A DNA stretch of 64,000 nt from UMGS1370 sp963557065 (GTDB taxonomy: Bacteria > Bacillota > Clostridia > Lachnospirales > Lachnospiraceae). The DNA is taken from NCBI GenBank assembly GCA_963557065.1, contig CAUWCT010000043.1, positions 11,737 to 75,736 of the forward strand, read 5' to 3'. The notes beneath the pieces are model-generated. The model saw only the letters and a list, made by a program, of their open reading frames with translations. It ran no database searches and was not told the DNA's origin. A program made the position numbers and the translations under genes. Of this stretch, positions 33,689 to 43,407 are shown piece after piece; the first letter of the stretch is position 1, and the number at the start of each line of letters is the position of its first letter.

Positions 33689-34741
33689 TTAAGACTGAAA
33701 ATCCTGTTTGTTATCAATAAAGCTTTTGCGCAGCTGACCACAGGCGCCGTTAATATCCCGTCCCATTTCTCTGCGGACTGTGACGGCAATTCCCTGGCGT
33801 TCCAGATAATTTTTAAATGCTTCTATGGCTTTTTTGTCAGATTGAACAAAATCCCGCTCCTTTATGGGATTGACCGGAATCAGATTGACATGTCCATGAT
33901 AGTCTTTAATGAGAGCCGCCAGCGCTTTTGCCTCTTCTAAATTGTCATTGACCCCGCTTACCAGGCTGTACTCAAATGTCAGCCTTCTGCCGGTCTTTTC
34001 AAAATAGGCTTTACAGGCAGCTAAAACTTCCTCCAGATGATATTTCTTTGCAACAGGCATCAAATTCTTTCTCACTTCGTCATTAGGGGCGTGAAGGGAC
34101 AATGCCAGGGTGATGGCCAGATTTTCTTCTGCCAGTTCGTAGATTTTGGGGACAATGCCACAGGTGGAAACCGTTATGTTTCTCTGGCTGATATGAAGCC
34201 CGTTTTCATCCGTCAAAAGCCGGATAAACCGTACAAGATTGTCGTAATTGTCAAGTGGTTCCCCGGAACCCATAACTACTACATTAGAAACACGTTCCCC
34301 GGTATCTTTTTGTATCTGATAGATCTGGTCAAGCATCTCTGAAGGGAGGAGATTTCTCTCCAGTCCGTCTAATGTGGATGCACAGAACCGGCATCCCATG
34401 CGGCACCCAACCTGGGAAGAAATACATACGGAATTGCCATGTTTATATTTCATCCAGACACTTTCAATCACATTTCCGTCTTCCAGTGCAAACAGATATT
34501 TTCGGGTTCCATCTATCCTGGAAATCCTCACATCCGCCTTCTGCAGAGAGATAAGGCGGTATCCTGCATGGAGCCGTTCCCTTAGGGATTGGGGAAGATT
34601 GGACATCTCCTCAAAGCTGTCCGCCAGCTTTTCATGAATCCACTGATAAATCTGTCTGCTGCGGAATGCTTTTTCTCCTTCTTTCTCCATGAGCAGAGAA
34701 AGTTCTTCTAATGTCAGGGATTTGATATCACATTTTTCCAT
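33689..34741 (-). CDS. rlmN: 23S rRNA (adenine-2503-C2) methyltransferase RlmN
   Basis: RlmN is a radical-SAM enzyme that methylates A2503 of 23S rRNA and A37 of some tRNAs. The 350-residue protein has the CRMGCRFCAS cluster motif, the GSGEPLDN SAM motif, and the catalytic cysteine in GACGQLR near the C-terminus. The start at 34741 (MEKCDIKSL) fits the family length; an in-frame ATG at 34792 lies inside rsmB and cannot be excluded, and neither has a strong ribosome binding site. Confidence 0.94.
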   Translation of the reverse strand: MEKCDIKSLTLEELSLLMEKEGEKAFRSRQIYQWIHEKLADSFEEMSNLPQSLRERLHAGYRLISLQKADVRISRIDGTRKYLFALEDGNVIESVWMKYKHGNSVCISSQVGCRMGCRFCASTLDGLERNLLPSEMLDQIYQIQKDTGERVSNVVVMGSGEPLDNYDNLVRFIRLLTDENGLHISQRNITVSTCGIVPKIYELAEENLAITLALSLHAPNDEVRKNLMPVAKKYHLEEVLAACKAYFEKTGRRLTFEYSLVSGVNDNLEEAKALAALIKDYHGHVNLIPVNPIKERDFVQSDKKAIEAFKNYLERQGIAVTVRREMGRDINGACGQLRKSFIDNKQDFQS

Positions 34742-34754
34742 CAATTCGTCTTTT

Positions 34755-36092
34755 TCAATCCTTTCTTCGGAATACGGACAGGAAAAATCCATCGCTATGG
34801 TGACGGTTGGGAAGAAGCTGCAAATATCCTTCTTTTAAGGACTCTTCTGAACATACTCCCTCCATAGTCTCTGAGATATCCGCCGGTTCAAAAGGAAAAT
34901 TCTCCAAAAACCAGTCCCGGTTATCTTCATTTTCCAGTTTGTCAATGGTACAAGTGCTGTAAACAAGGGTTCCTCCGGGTTTTACGTACTCCCAGACCAC
35001 AGACAGAATCTCCCTCTGCAGCCTGGCTAAGTCTTCGCAGGTCTCTTTCGTCATCCGGTATTTGATATCCGGTTTGCGCCCGATAATCCCCAGACCGGAG
35101 CAGGGAAGATCCGCAAGGACAATATCCGCCTTCTCTTTTACAGACGGATCGGGATTTAACGCATCCCAGACCCTGGCCCGGATATTTGAAAATCCCAGGC
35201 GGTTGATATTTTCTTCAATGAGGGATACTTTCTGGAAGGTTAAATCCCTGGCTTCTACCATGCCGGTCCCCTTTAACAGGTCTGCCATGTGAAGGCTTTT
35301 TCCTCCGGGCGCTGCGCAGACATCCAGCACAAAATCCCCTGCCCTGGGGGCTGCTGCCCGTCCCACTAAAGAGGAACTCACATCCTGTACCTGAATCAAT
35401 CCTTCTGCAAAAGCATCTAAGGCCTCCAGATAATCATAGCCGCTTATATAAAGCACATCCTCAAAGCCAGAAATCCTGGTTGTTTTGACGTTCTGGCTGG
35501 TTAAACTTCCGATAATCTCATCCGCGCTGCACCTGTCCAGATTGCAGCGGACGCAGGTAGGCCGTTCCTGTAAAAAAGCTTCTGCTGCCGCAAGGGCGTT
35601 TTCCTCTCCCAAATCCTGTTTCCACATGGAAAGAATCCAGGAAGGAATGGACAGTCTGGTTTCTTCGTCGGGAAATATTAAGTCTTCCCGGCTTCTTGCA
35701 ATGGATCGCAGCACTCCGTTTACAAAACCTTTTAATCCCGAAAAGCGCCGTTTTACTGCCAGTTTTACCGCCTCATTGCAGGCAGCTGAATCCGGTATCC
35801 GATCCATATAAAGGAGCTGATATGCGCCTATCCGGAGAATATTGCGGATAACCGGCTTCATCTTTTCTGTTTTCGTCCTGGAAACCTGGTTAATGGCATA
35901 ATCAATAGAAATAAGCCGCTCAATGACTCCTTCCGTCAGACGGGTAGCAAGCGCCCTCTCTTTTTTAGGGAGATACTGGTATTTGGAAAGGGCCTGCCGT
36001 TCTACAATATGACAGAACCCTCCTTTTTCCAAAATCTCCAGCAGCATATCAAGAGCCAGTTCCCTGGCGGTCATACCAGTCTTATCACTCAT
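34755..36092 (-). CDS. rsmB: 16S rRNA (cytosine-967-C5) methyltransferase RsmB
   Basis: RsmB methylates C967 of 16S rRNA. The 445-residue protein has the N-terminal NusB-like RNA-binding domain (about residues 1-135) and a Rossmann methyltransferase domain with DVCAAPGGKSLHMADLL, the DLPCSGLG motif and STCT with the catalytic cysteine. ATG ATG at 36095/36092 follows a GGGG site; the second is taken. It overlaps the yugP gene by 8 bp. Confidence 0.94.
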   Translation of the reverse strand: MSDKTGMTARELALDMLLEILEKGGFCHIVERQALSKYQYLPKKERALATRLTEGVIERLISIDYAINQVSRTKTEKMKPVIRNILRIGAYQLLYMDRIPDSAACNEAVKLAVKRRFSGLKGFVNGVLRSIARSREDLIFPDEETRLSIPSWILSMWKQDLGEENALAAAEAFLQERPTCVRCNLDRCSADEIIGSLTSQNVKTTRISGFEDVLYISGYDYLEALDAFAEGLIQVQDVSSSLVGRAAAPRAGDFVLDVCAAPGGKSLHMADLLKGTGMVEARDLTFQKVSLIEENINRLGFSNIRARVWDALNPDPSVKEKADIVLADLPCSGLGIIGRKPDIKYRMTKETCEDLARLQREILSVVWEYVKPGGTLVYSTCTIDKLENEDNRDWFLENFPFEPADISETMEGVCSEESLKEGYLQLLPNRHHSDGFFLSVFRRKD

Positions 36093-36798
36093 CATCCCGT
36101 CCCCGTCCGCCAAACAAAAGCACCAGACGCAGAAGCTGCAAAATAGAGCCTAACGCCGCTGCCACATAGGTCAGAGCCGCAGCGCCCAACACTTTTTTCG
36201 TGCCGTCTACTTCCTGTTCCATCAAAATGCCTGTATCCCCTAAAAGGCGAACGGCCCTGGCAGAAGCATTAAATTCTACCGGAAGGGTGATAAGCTGAAA
36301 CAAAACTGCTCCTACAAATAAAAGAATCCCAATCTGAATCAGTATATGCCCTCCTCTTCCCAAAAGCAGGCCGATTAAAATCAAAGGCCAGGAAAGCTGA
36401 GAGCCAAAATTGGCAATCGGTACAAAAGCGCCTCTCAGTTTCAGGGGAGCGTAATCTCTGGCATCCTGAATGGCATGTCCGCACTCGTGAGCCGCAACCC
36501 CCAGCGCCGCAATGGATGTGGCTCCATATACCGACTGGGACAGGTTGACTGTCCTGCTTCTGGGATCATAGTGATCCGTAAGGTTTCCTCTTACCTGGCG
36601 AACCGATACGTCATAAATCCCCTGGGAGTTTAAAATCCGCATTGCCACCTCTGCGCCTGTCATGCCGCAGGCGCTGCGCACCCTTGCATACCGGTTAAAC
36701 GTAGAATTGACTCTGGCAGAAGCCAGGGCAGACAGCAGCACTCCGATTAAAACCAGGATCATCGTCGGGTCAAACCTGTAGTAGTATCCATATCCCAT
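36085..36798 (-). CDS. YugP-family zinc metallopeptidase
   Basis: The 237-residue membrane protein has an N-terminal helix, the metallopeptidase motif AAHECGHAIQ (His-Glu-X-X-His, about residues 130-139) and two or three C-terminal membrane segments. This is the layout of the YugP family. Its substrates are unknown. It is packed between fmt and rsmB, a conserved position in Lachnospiraceae and relatives. Confidence 0.9.
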   Translation of the reverse strand: MGYGYYYRFDPTMILVLIGVLLSALASARVNSTFNRYARVRSACGMTGAEVAMRILNSQGIYDVSVRQVRGNLTDHYDPRSRTVNLSQSVYGATSIAALGVAAHECGHAIQDARDYAPLKLRGAFVPIANFGSQLSWPLILIGLLLGRGGHILIQIGILLFVGAVLFQLITLPVEFNASARAVRLLGDTGILMEQEVDGTKKVLGAAALTYVAAALGSILQLLRLVLLFGGRGRDDE

Positions 36799-37740
36799 TT
36801 ACTGTGTTCTCCTTTCAAATACGGCGCCTTTTTCCACTGAAAATCCTCTTAAAAATGCGCCTGCATCCATCCGCTTTTTTCCCTCCAGCTGAAGTTCGCA
36901 AAGCTTTAAGGCACCCTTGCCGCATGTTACAATCAGGCCATCTTTTAACACTTCCGTTATCTGTCCAAAAGTCCCCTCATACTCCCCGTCCAGGACCTGG
37001 GCTTTCCAGATCTTAATGGTTTTGCCTTTTAAGGAAGAATAGGCGCTGGGCCAGGAATTTAAAGCGCGGATAAGACGCTCAATCGCCGGCGCGTCCATAG
37101 ACCAGTCAATGTCTCCCAGTTCCTTTGTAATCTTTTTGGCATAACAGGTTCCTGTCTCCGGCTGCCTGGTCCGGGTAAGAGTGCCTGCTTCTAATTTTTC
37201 CAGAGTGGAAACAATCAATCTGCCCCCTGCCAAAGCCAGTTTGTCATGAAGGCTTTCCCCTGTGTCCTGACTGTCAATGGGCACTGCTGCCTTTTCCAGC
37301 ATATCTCCTGTATCCAGTCCTGCATCCATCATCATGGTGGTAATGCCGGTTTCTGTCTCTCCGTCAATGAGCGCCCACTGAATGGGAGCGGCTCCCCGGT
37401 ATTTGGGAAGGAGGGATGCATGAATGTTGATGCAGCCGTATTTGGGCAAATCCAGAATCTCCTGAGAAATAATCTGTCCAAAGGCCACAACTACAATTAC
37501 CTCCGGGGCAAGTTGGGCCAAAACTTTTACAAATTCCGGATCCCTCACCTTTGCCGGCTGATATACCGGAATGTTCAGTTCCATAGCCCGCATCTTTACC
37601 GGAGTCATCAAAACCGCCTTTCCTCTGCCCTTAGGCTTATCCGGCTGAGTTACGCAGGCAAGAATCTGATGGCCCGCCTCTGTCAGACTGTTTAAAGCAG
37701 CCACCGAAAAGTCCGGCGTTCCCATAAAAACAATCCGCAT
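36799..37740 (-). CDS. fmt: Methionyl-tRNA formyltransferase
   Basis: Fmt formylates initiator Met-tRNA using 10-formyl-THF. The 313-residue protein shows MRIVFMGTPDFSVAALNSL at the start, the HASLLPKYRGAAPIQWALI catalytic block (about residues 105-128), and a C-terminal tRNA-binding OB-like domain. It shares one base with the def stop, so deformylase and formyltransferase are coupled. Confidence 0.97.
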   Translation of the reverse strand: MRIVFMGTPDFSVAALNSLTEAGHQILACVTQPDKPKGRGKAVLMTPVKMRAMELNIPVYQPAKVRDPEFVKVLAQLAPEVIVVVAFGQIISQEILDLPKYGCINIHASLLPKYRGAAPIQWALIDGETETGITTMMMDAGLDTGDMLEKAAVPIDSQDTGESLHDKLALAGGRLIVSTLEKLEAGTLTRTRQPETGTCYAKKITKELGDIDWSMDAPAIERLIRALNSWPSAYSSLKGKTIKIWKAQVLDGEYEGTFGQITEVLKDGLIVTCGKGALKLCELQLEGKKRMDAGAFLRGFSVEKGAVFERRTQ

Positions 37741-38219
37741 TATTCCTCATCCTCCATCTCTTCTGTATCTTCCAGCTCACCTTCTACCTTTTCCACATAC
37801 AGATGTCCATGCAGGTGATCGCATTCATGGCAGATTGCTCTGGCCAAAAATCCTTCGCCTTCCAGCTCAAACTCTTCCATATTTTCATTATATGCCCGAA
37901 CTCTTACTTTATCAGGCCGGGTTACAATGCCGGATTTCCCCGGAACGCTCAAGCACCCTTCCGGACCGGTCTGGCTGCCCTCCGTCCAGGTAATTTCCGG
38001 ATTGATAAGCACATACTGATTGCCGTCTTCTACATCAATGACCACAATCTGCTTTAAAATACCGACCTGGGGAGCCGCAAGCCCTACTCCGCCGGTCTCA
38101 TACATAGTCTCAAACATATCCTCAATCAGTTCTCCCAGGCGGGGCGTCATCTCTTTTACCGCCTTACACTCTTTTGTTAAAATATCGTCTCCTATGGTAC
38201 GAATCTGTCTGATTGCCAT
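37740..38219 (-). CDS. def: Peptide deformylase
   Basis: Def removes the formyl group from nascent proteins. The 159-residue protein has the three motifs GVGLAAPQVGI (about residues 44-54), EGCLSVPG and HECDHLHGHLYVEKV; cysteine and two histidines bind the metal. A short acidic tail follows. It lies between priA and fmt. Confidence 0.97.
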   Translation of the reverse strand: MAIRQIRTIGDDILTKECKAVKEMTPRLGELIEDMFETMYETGGVGLAAPQVGILKQIVVIDVEDGNQYVLINPEITWTEGSQTGPEGCLSVPGKSGIVTRPDKVRVRAYNENMEEFELEGEGFLARAICHECDHLHGHLYVEKVEGELEDTEEMEDEE

Positions 38220-38259
38220 AACTGTCCACTCACCTTTTCTCTCTCATTTTACGCAGATC

Positions 38260-40500
38260 CTACGTAATATCATATTGGATGGCTGTCTCTTTCGATAGAT
38301 CCGCCATCTCCCATAATTCTTCCAGATAGGTCCTGATTTTTATTAGTATATCATAGTTTTCAGATTTCAGATATAAAATTTTTCTGTAGATATCATTAAC
38401 TTTGTAGATCGGGGCATTGACCGGTCCAATCAGAGAAACCGGTTGGGCTTTTAGAACTGCCTTTTCGCTCCAGCCTTTCAGCAGGTTTACAGCCGCCTTA
38501 AGCACATCCTCCCGTTTGTCTGATACCTGAATGGTTAAAATCCCGCACGCCGGAGGATATTTGAGCATGCGCCGAAATGCCATCTCCTGCTGAAAAAAAA
38601 GGCTGTAATCCTGTTTGGCAGCAGCCTGAATGCTGTAATGATCCGGCGCATAAGTCTGAATCACCACATCTCCGGCCTGTGTATCTCTTCCGGCTCTTCC
38701 GGCTGCCTGGGTCAGAAGCTGAAATGTTCTCTCCGCGCATCGAAAGTCTGGTGCATAAAGGGAGGTATCCGCTGCCAGCACGCCTACCAGTGTCACGTTT
38801 GGGAAATCATGGCCCTTAACAATCATCTGAGTTCCGATTAAAATCTGAGCATCGCCCTGTTCAAAAGCAGACAGAATTTCCTCATGGCCTCCCTTTTTGG
38901 AAGTCGTATCCAGATCCATCCGCAAAGTGGACACTCCGGGAAACCGTTTCTCTGTCATGGCCTGAATTTTTTGAGTTCCCGTCCCGAATCCGGCAATATA
39001 GGGAGAACCGCAGTCCGGACACCGTTCTGGTTTGGGAATCGTATATCCGCAGTAATGACATATCATGCGCCCATCCTGGTGAAGGGTCAGTGTCACATCA
39101 CAGTGAGGACATTTAATCGCTTCCCCGCAGGATCGGCAGGAAATAAAGCTGGAATATCCTCTCCGATTCATAAACAGCATAATCTGCTGGCCTTTTTTCA
39201 GCCGGTCCTCCATCATTTCCTGAAGCAGTCCGCTGAATATGGATTTATTGCCTGCCCGCATCTCTTCCCTTAAATCCACGATATGAACATTGGCAAGGCG
39301 GCTGTTTTGTTTCGCCCGTTCCGTCAAGGTATACAGCCGGTACTCACCCCTTACGGCTTTGTCGTAGCTTTCCACAGAAGGCGTGGCAGACCCCAGCACT
39401 AAAGACGCCTGGTTTTGCCTGGCACGAAACCAGGCAGTTTCCCTGGCATGGTATCTGGGGGAAATCTCACTTTTATAGGCCCCCTCATGTTCTTCATCTA
39501 TAATAATCAGTCCCAGATTCTGAAAGGGCGTAAAAAGCGCCGATCGGGGGCCAATCATAATCGAGATTTCTTTCTTCTTTGCCCGCTCAAACTGGTCGTA
39601 CCGTTCTCCTGCAGAAAGCCTGGAATTGATAAAGGACACGTCCGATCCAAATCGCTTATAAAACCGCATCACCGTCTGATAGGTCAGGGCAATCTCCGGG
39701 ATCAGCACAATCACTTCTTTTCCCAGTTTCCTCATATACTCAATAAGCCCCATATAGACTTCCGTTTTGCCGCTTCCCGTAATGCCATGGATCAGAGAAA
39801 TTCCCCGCTCTCCCTGCTGGTAACGGGCAATAAAATCATCTACAATCTCCTGCTGTCCGGCATTTAATGCAGGGGGTGCCGCCTTTCTTTTTTCTGAAGA
39901 AAGAAAGGCGGCACCCGGATTCCGGTAAACACTTTCAGACTCGATTGCCACAATCCCCTGTTTTTTTAGAGGCGTCAAAGTAGCAGGCGTCAGCGAGAGC
40001 TGATGGACTGCGGTTTCGTAGGGGAGCACATCCACTGACTGAAACGTCTCAAGAAGCCGGACTCTGGCCCGGTATTTCTTTCGTTCTGCTTCCTGTAAGG
40101 CTTCTATCAGCGCTTCTTTTGACAGAAGACAGCGAATATACTTTTTTTCTTCTCCTCTGACCTTCTGTTTAACTGGAAGTACGGTTTTTAATGCCTGATT
40201 CATGGTAGAACCGTACCGTTCCTTCATCCACCAGGCCAGTTCAATCAACTGGGATTCTGCGCTTACGCTGCCCTCTACCACTCCCAGGATTTCTTTTACC
40301 CTGCTTTCGTCAAAATCAATTTTTTCGCTTAGTCCTACCACATATCCGGTTCTCTCTTTATTGCCGGCTCCAAAGGGAATCCGCACCCTCATCCCGGCCT
40401 GAATATTTCCCAAAAGCCTTTCTGGAATTCGGTACGAAAAAGGACGGTCTACTTTTTCGTGAGAAATATCAATAATCACCTGGGCATATTTTATGGCCAT
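38260..40500 (-). CDS. priA: Primosomal replication restart helicase PriA
   Basis: PriA reloads the replisome at stalled forks. The 746-residue protein has an N-terminal DNA-binding domain, Walker A GITGSGKTEVYMGL (about residues 240-253), the DEEH box, and eight cysteines arranged as four pairs (CRSC, CPHC, CHYC, CPDC) that bind two zinc ions. It follows murF by 6 bp and precedes def by 40 bp. Confidence 0.96.
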   Translation of the reverse strand: MAIKYAQVIIDISHEKVDRPFSYRIPERLLGNIQAGMRVRIPFGAGNKERTGYVVGLSEKIDFDESRVKEILGVVEGSVSAESQLIELAWWMKERYGSTMNQALKTVLPVKQKVRGEEKKYIRCLLSKEALIEALQEAERKKYRARVRLLETFQSVDVLPYETAVHQLSLTPATLTPLKKQGIVAIESESVYRNPGAAFLSSEKRKAAPPALNAGQQEIVDDFIARYQQGERGISLIHGITGSGKTEVYMGLIEYMRKLGKEVIVLIPEIALTYQTVMRFYKRFGSDVSFINSRLSAGERYDQFERAKKKEISIMIGPRSALFTPFQNLGLIIIDEEHEGAYKSEISPRYHARETAWFRARQNQASLVLGSATPSVESYDKAVRGEYRLYTLTERAKQNSRLANVHIVDLREEMRAGNKSIFSGLLQEMMEDRLKKGQQIMLFMNRRGYSSFISCRSCGEAIKCPHCDVTLTLHQDGRMICHYCGYTIPKPERCPDCGSPYIAGFGTGTQKIQAMTEKRFPGVSTLRMDLDTTSKKGGHEEILSAFEQGDAQILIGTQMIVKGHDFPNVTLVGVLAADTSLYAPDFRCAERTFQLLTQAAGRAGRDTQAGDVVIQTYAPDHYSIQAAAKQDYSLFFQQEMAFRRMLKYPPACGILTIQVSDKREDVLKAAVNLLKGWSEKAVLKAQPVSLIGPVNAPIYKVNDIYRKILYLKSENYDILIKIRTYLEELWEMADLSKETAIQYDIT

Positions 40501-40506
40501 ATCAGC

Positions 40507-41946
40507 CTATATCTCCTTTACAAACTCTGCTGCAATGCTCCCCAATCCCATACAGTTGGAGCCTTTAAAGAGCACGCAGTCTCCATCTTTTAAATTGGTT
40601 TTTAAATACTCCAAAAGAGAGTTTTTATCCTCAAAAGAGACAATCTTTATCCTCTGTCCGGCATCTGGTTCTGCCTCTAAAAGTCCGTTCCCGATCTCTT
40701 TTGCCAGTTCTCCCAACAGCAGCAGTTCGTCTGCCATATGCTCCTTTAAATGACCGGAAATGTAAGTTCCAATTTCTTTGTGATAGATCTTTTCCTCTGG
40801 CCCCAGTTCCTTCATGTCTGCCAGGACTGCCACTTTGCGCCGCCCTGGATGGATGGACATTAATACCTCCAATCCAGCCTTCATGGATACCGGGCTTGCA
40901 TTGTAAGAATCGTCAATCACAGTATAACTGCCGGTCTCAAAAATCTGCTGTCTGCCCTGATAACCGGTAAAGTTTTCCAGCGCCTTTGCCGCATCCTCAA
41001 GCGCCACATTATTTTCTTTTGCCACTGCAATAGACAAAATGGCATTTAATACATTGTGGCTTCCCAAAACCTTTAACCGGACTTTTGTCTGCTCTCCATC
41101 CGGACAGCAGGCAGTAAATACAGGAAATCCATCTTCCAACGTCACATCTGCTGCCCGATAATCGCAGTTTTCTCCTGTGCCGTAATAAATGGTCCGACAG
41201 CCCGGCTTTGCAGTTTTATTTTTTAAAAAGGGATCGTCCCCGTTTAAAAACAGGACGCCACCGTCTTTCATCCCTTCCTGAATCTTTAATTTTTCCATGC
41301 AGATATTCTCCTGGGTCTTTAACTGGCCGATATGTGCAATTCCAATGTTGGTCACTGCGGCCATGTCCACTCTGGCTATCGAGGCGATTTTTTCCATTTC
41401 TCCCGGTTCGCTCATTCCCAGTTCCAGTACCGCGATTTCCTCTTCCGGTTCAATCTGAAACAGGGTAATGGGTACACCCACCTGGCTGTTGTAGTTTCCG
41501 GCAGTTTTAAACACCCGTCTATATCCCCCGGACAGGGCGCAGGAAATCATCTCTCTTGTGGTGGTTTTTCCCACGCTTCCCGTCACACCGATTACCGGTA
41601 TCTTTACGCGGTTTCTGCAAAAAGAACCAATATCCTGGAGGGCTTTTACGGTGTCCTCTACATAAATCCAGGCCGCATCCGGCAGGAAAGAAAACTTTCT
41701 CATCTCCTGCTCTGCTGATGCCCGGTCAGGGTGTCTGGCTGTGAGGACCGCCACTGCCCCCTGTTTTATGGCAGGGCAGATAAACTGGTGGCCGTCAACC
41801 CGCTCTCCCACAACCGGAACAAACAGGGCGCCTTTTCCCGCTTTTCTGGAGTCTGTCTCAATAGAGGTAATTCGCATCTCTCCAGACCCCCATACCAGTC
41901 TCCCTCCAGATGCCTTTACAATCTCTTCTGCGCTTAACTGAGACAT
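40507..41946 (-). CDS. murF: UDP-MurNAc-tripeptide-D-Ala-D-Ala ligase MurF
   Basis: MurF adds D-Ala-D-Ala to the peptidoglycan precursor. The 479-residue protein has the N-terminal substrate-binding domain, the ATP-binding motif GVTGSVGKTTTREM (about residues 119-132) and DDSYNASPVSMKAGL in the central domain. It overlaps murE by 13 bp. Confidence 0.96.
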   Translation of the reverse strand: MSQLSAEEIVKASGGRLVWGSGEMRITSIETDSRKAGKGALFVPVVGERVDGHQFICPAIKQGAVAVLTARHPDRASAEQEMRKFSFLPDAAWIYVEDTVKALQDIGSFCRNRVKIPVIGVTGSVGKTTTREMISCALSGGYRRVFKTAGNYNSQVGVPITLFQIEPEEEIAVLELGMSEPGEMEKIASIARVDMAAVTNIGIAHIGQLKTQENICMEKLKIQEGMKDGGVLFLNGDDPFLKNKTAKPGCRTIYYGTGENCDYRAADVTLEDGFPVFTACCPDGEQTKVRLKVLGSHNVLNAILSIAVAKENNVALEDAAKALENFTGYQGRQQIFETGSYTVIDDSYNASPVSMKAGLEVLMSIHPGRRKVAVLADMKELGPEEKIYHKEIGTYISGHLKEHMADELLLLGELAKEIGNGLLEAEPDAGQRIKIVSFEDKNSLLEYLKTNLKDGDCVLFKGSNCMGLGSIAAEFVKEI

Positions 41947-43397
41947 GACTGTACCACCTCCTCGATAACCGCACGATCTGAAAATGGCCGGCGCACTCCG
42001 TTTTCTTCCTGATAATCTTCATGACCCTTTCCGATTACTGCAATCATATCTCCCTCTTTTGCATGAGTAATGGCATAGGAAATAGCCTCTCTTCTGTCTG
42101 GAATCTCCAGATACTTCCCTCCGGTGGGAATAAGAGCTGACTTAATATCTGCAAGAATATCCTCTGTCTTTTCAAACCTGGAGTTATCCGCTGTCAAAAT
42201 ACACAGATCCGCCATCTTTCCTCCCATTTCTCCCATGGCATACCTTCTGTCTTTAGAACGGTTTCCTCCGCATCCAAACACACATACCAGACGTTTGGGA
42301 TGGTATTCCCTCAAAGTCTTCAAAAGACTTTCCATGCTCACTGCATTATGGGCATAATCTACGATTACAGAACACCTGGGAGAACTGTGTACCAGTTCCA
42401 TCCGGCCGTTTACCCGCAGGCTTTTCAATGCCTGCTCCGCCTTACTCTCAGGAAGATCCAAAAAGCTTGTCACTGCAAATGCTCCCAGTGCATTATAGAC
42501 ATTAAACCGTCCCGGAACTCCCACTTTGACATCTGCCTCATATCTGCCTTTCATGTCAAACTCAGTGCCCACAAATCCATCCTCTGCCACACAGCGGATA
42601 TTGTCTGCCAGGAAATCGCAGGAAGTCTTCAGACTGTACTCATAAACCGGACACGCTGCATGTGTTCGGATTTCCTCATAATGGCTGTCATCCCGGTTTA
42701 AAATCCCCACCTTTGCCATGGTAAAAATCCGGGACTTCCAGTATAAGTATTCCTCAAACGTCTCATGTTCATTGGGACCGATGTGATCCGGCGAAAGATT
42801 GGTAAACAGGGCATAATCAAAGCAAATCCCATCTACCCGGTGCATTTTTAACCCCTGAGAAGAAACCTCCATGACCACGTACTCGCACCCGGCCTTTACC
42901 ATTTTATCCAATGCTTCCTGGATGGTCCAGGATTCCGGTGTGGTATTGACCGTCGGCCAGGTCTTATGGCCAATCACAATCCCTGTGGTTCCAATCATCC
43001 CCACCTTTTTCCCGCAGGCTTCTAAGATCGCCTTGATCATATGGGTTGTGGTTGTTTTTCCTTTTGTGCCTGTTACGCCGATGGTCACCATTTTTTCAGC
43101 CGGATAACCGAATCTGGCAGCGGAAAGACAGGCCAGAGCCCTGCGGCCGTTTTCTACCTGAATGACTGTAACATCTTCCGGAACCGTTACCGGATGTTCT
43201 ACTACCAGCACTTTGCAGCCGGATAAAAGAACGTCCGGAATAAACTGGTGGGAATCTTCATTTGCTCCTCTCATGCAGACAAATACTGTGTGCCCTGCTG
43301 CCTTTCTGGAATCATAAATTACTTCTGTTACTTCCTCATCCAGGTTTCCCTGAAGAAGGGTATAAGAGATATTTAGAAGCCAATCTCGAACTGCCAT
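41934..43397 (-). CDS. murE: MurE-type UDP-MurNAc-dipeptide ligase
   Basis: The enzyme adds the third amino acid to the peptidoglycan peptide. The 487-residue protein has the ATP site GVTGTKGKTTTTHM, the carbamylated-lysine region and the IVDYAHNAVSMESLL motif. The amino-acid specificity motif, usually DNPR for meso-diaminopimelate, reads DNSR here (in LTADNSRFEKTED). That leaves the arginine that contacts the amino acid but removes the proline. The third residue is therefore uncertain, and a second MurE may exist elsewhere. It is 10 bp after fhs and overlaps murF by 13 bp. Confidence 0.92.
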   Translation of the reverse strand: MAVRDWLLNISYTLLQGNLDEEVTEVIYDSRKAAGHTVFVCMRGANEDSHQFIPDVLLSGCKVLVVEHPVTVPEDVTVIQVENGRRALACLSAARFGYPAEKMVTIGVTGTKGKTTTTHMIKAILEACGKKVGMIGTTGIVIGHKTWPTVNTTPESWTIQEALDKMVKAGCEYVVMEVSSQGLKMHRVDGICFDYALFTNLSPDHIGPNEHETFEEYLYWKSRIFTMAKVGILNRDDSHYEEIRTHAACPVYEYSLKTSCDFLADNIRCVAEDGFVGTEFDMKGRYEADVKVGVPGRFNVYNALGAFAVTSFLDLPESKAEQALKSLRVNGRMELVHSSPRCSVIVDYAHNAVSMESLLKTLREYHPKRLVCVFGCGGNRSKDRRYAMGEMGGKMADLCILTADNSRFEKTEDILADIKSALIPTGGKYLEIPDRREAISYAITHAKEGDMIAVIGKGHEDYQEENGVRRPFSDRAVIEEVVQSCLS

Positions 43398-43407
43398 AGT
43401 TCCTCCT

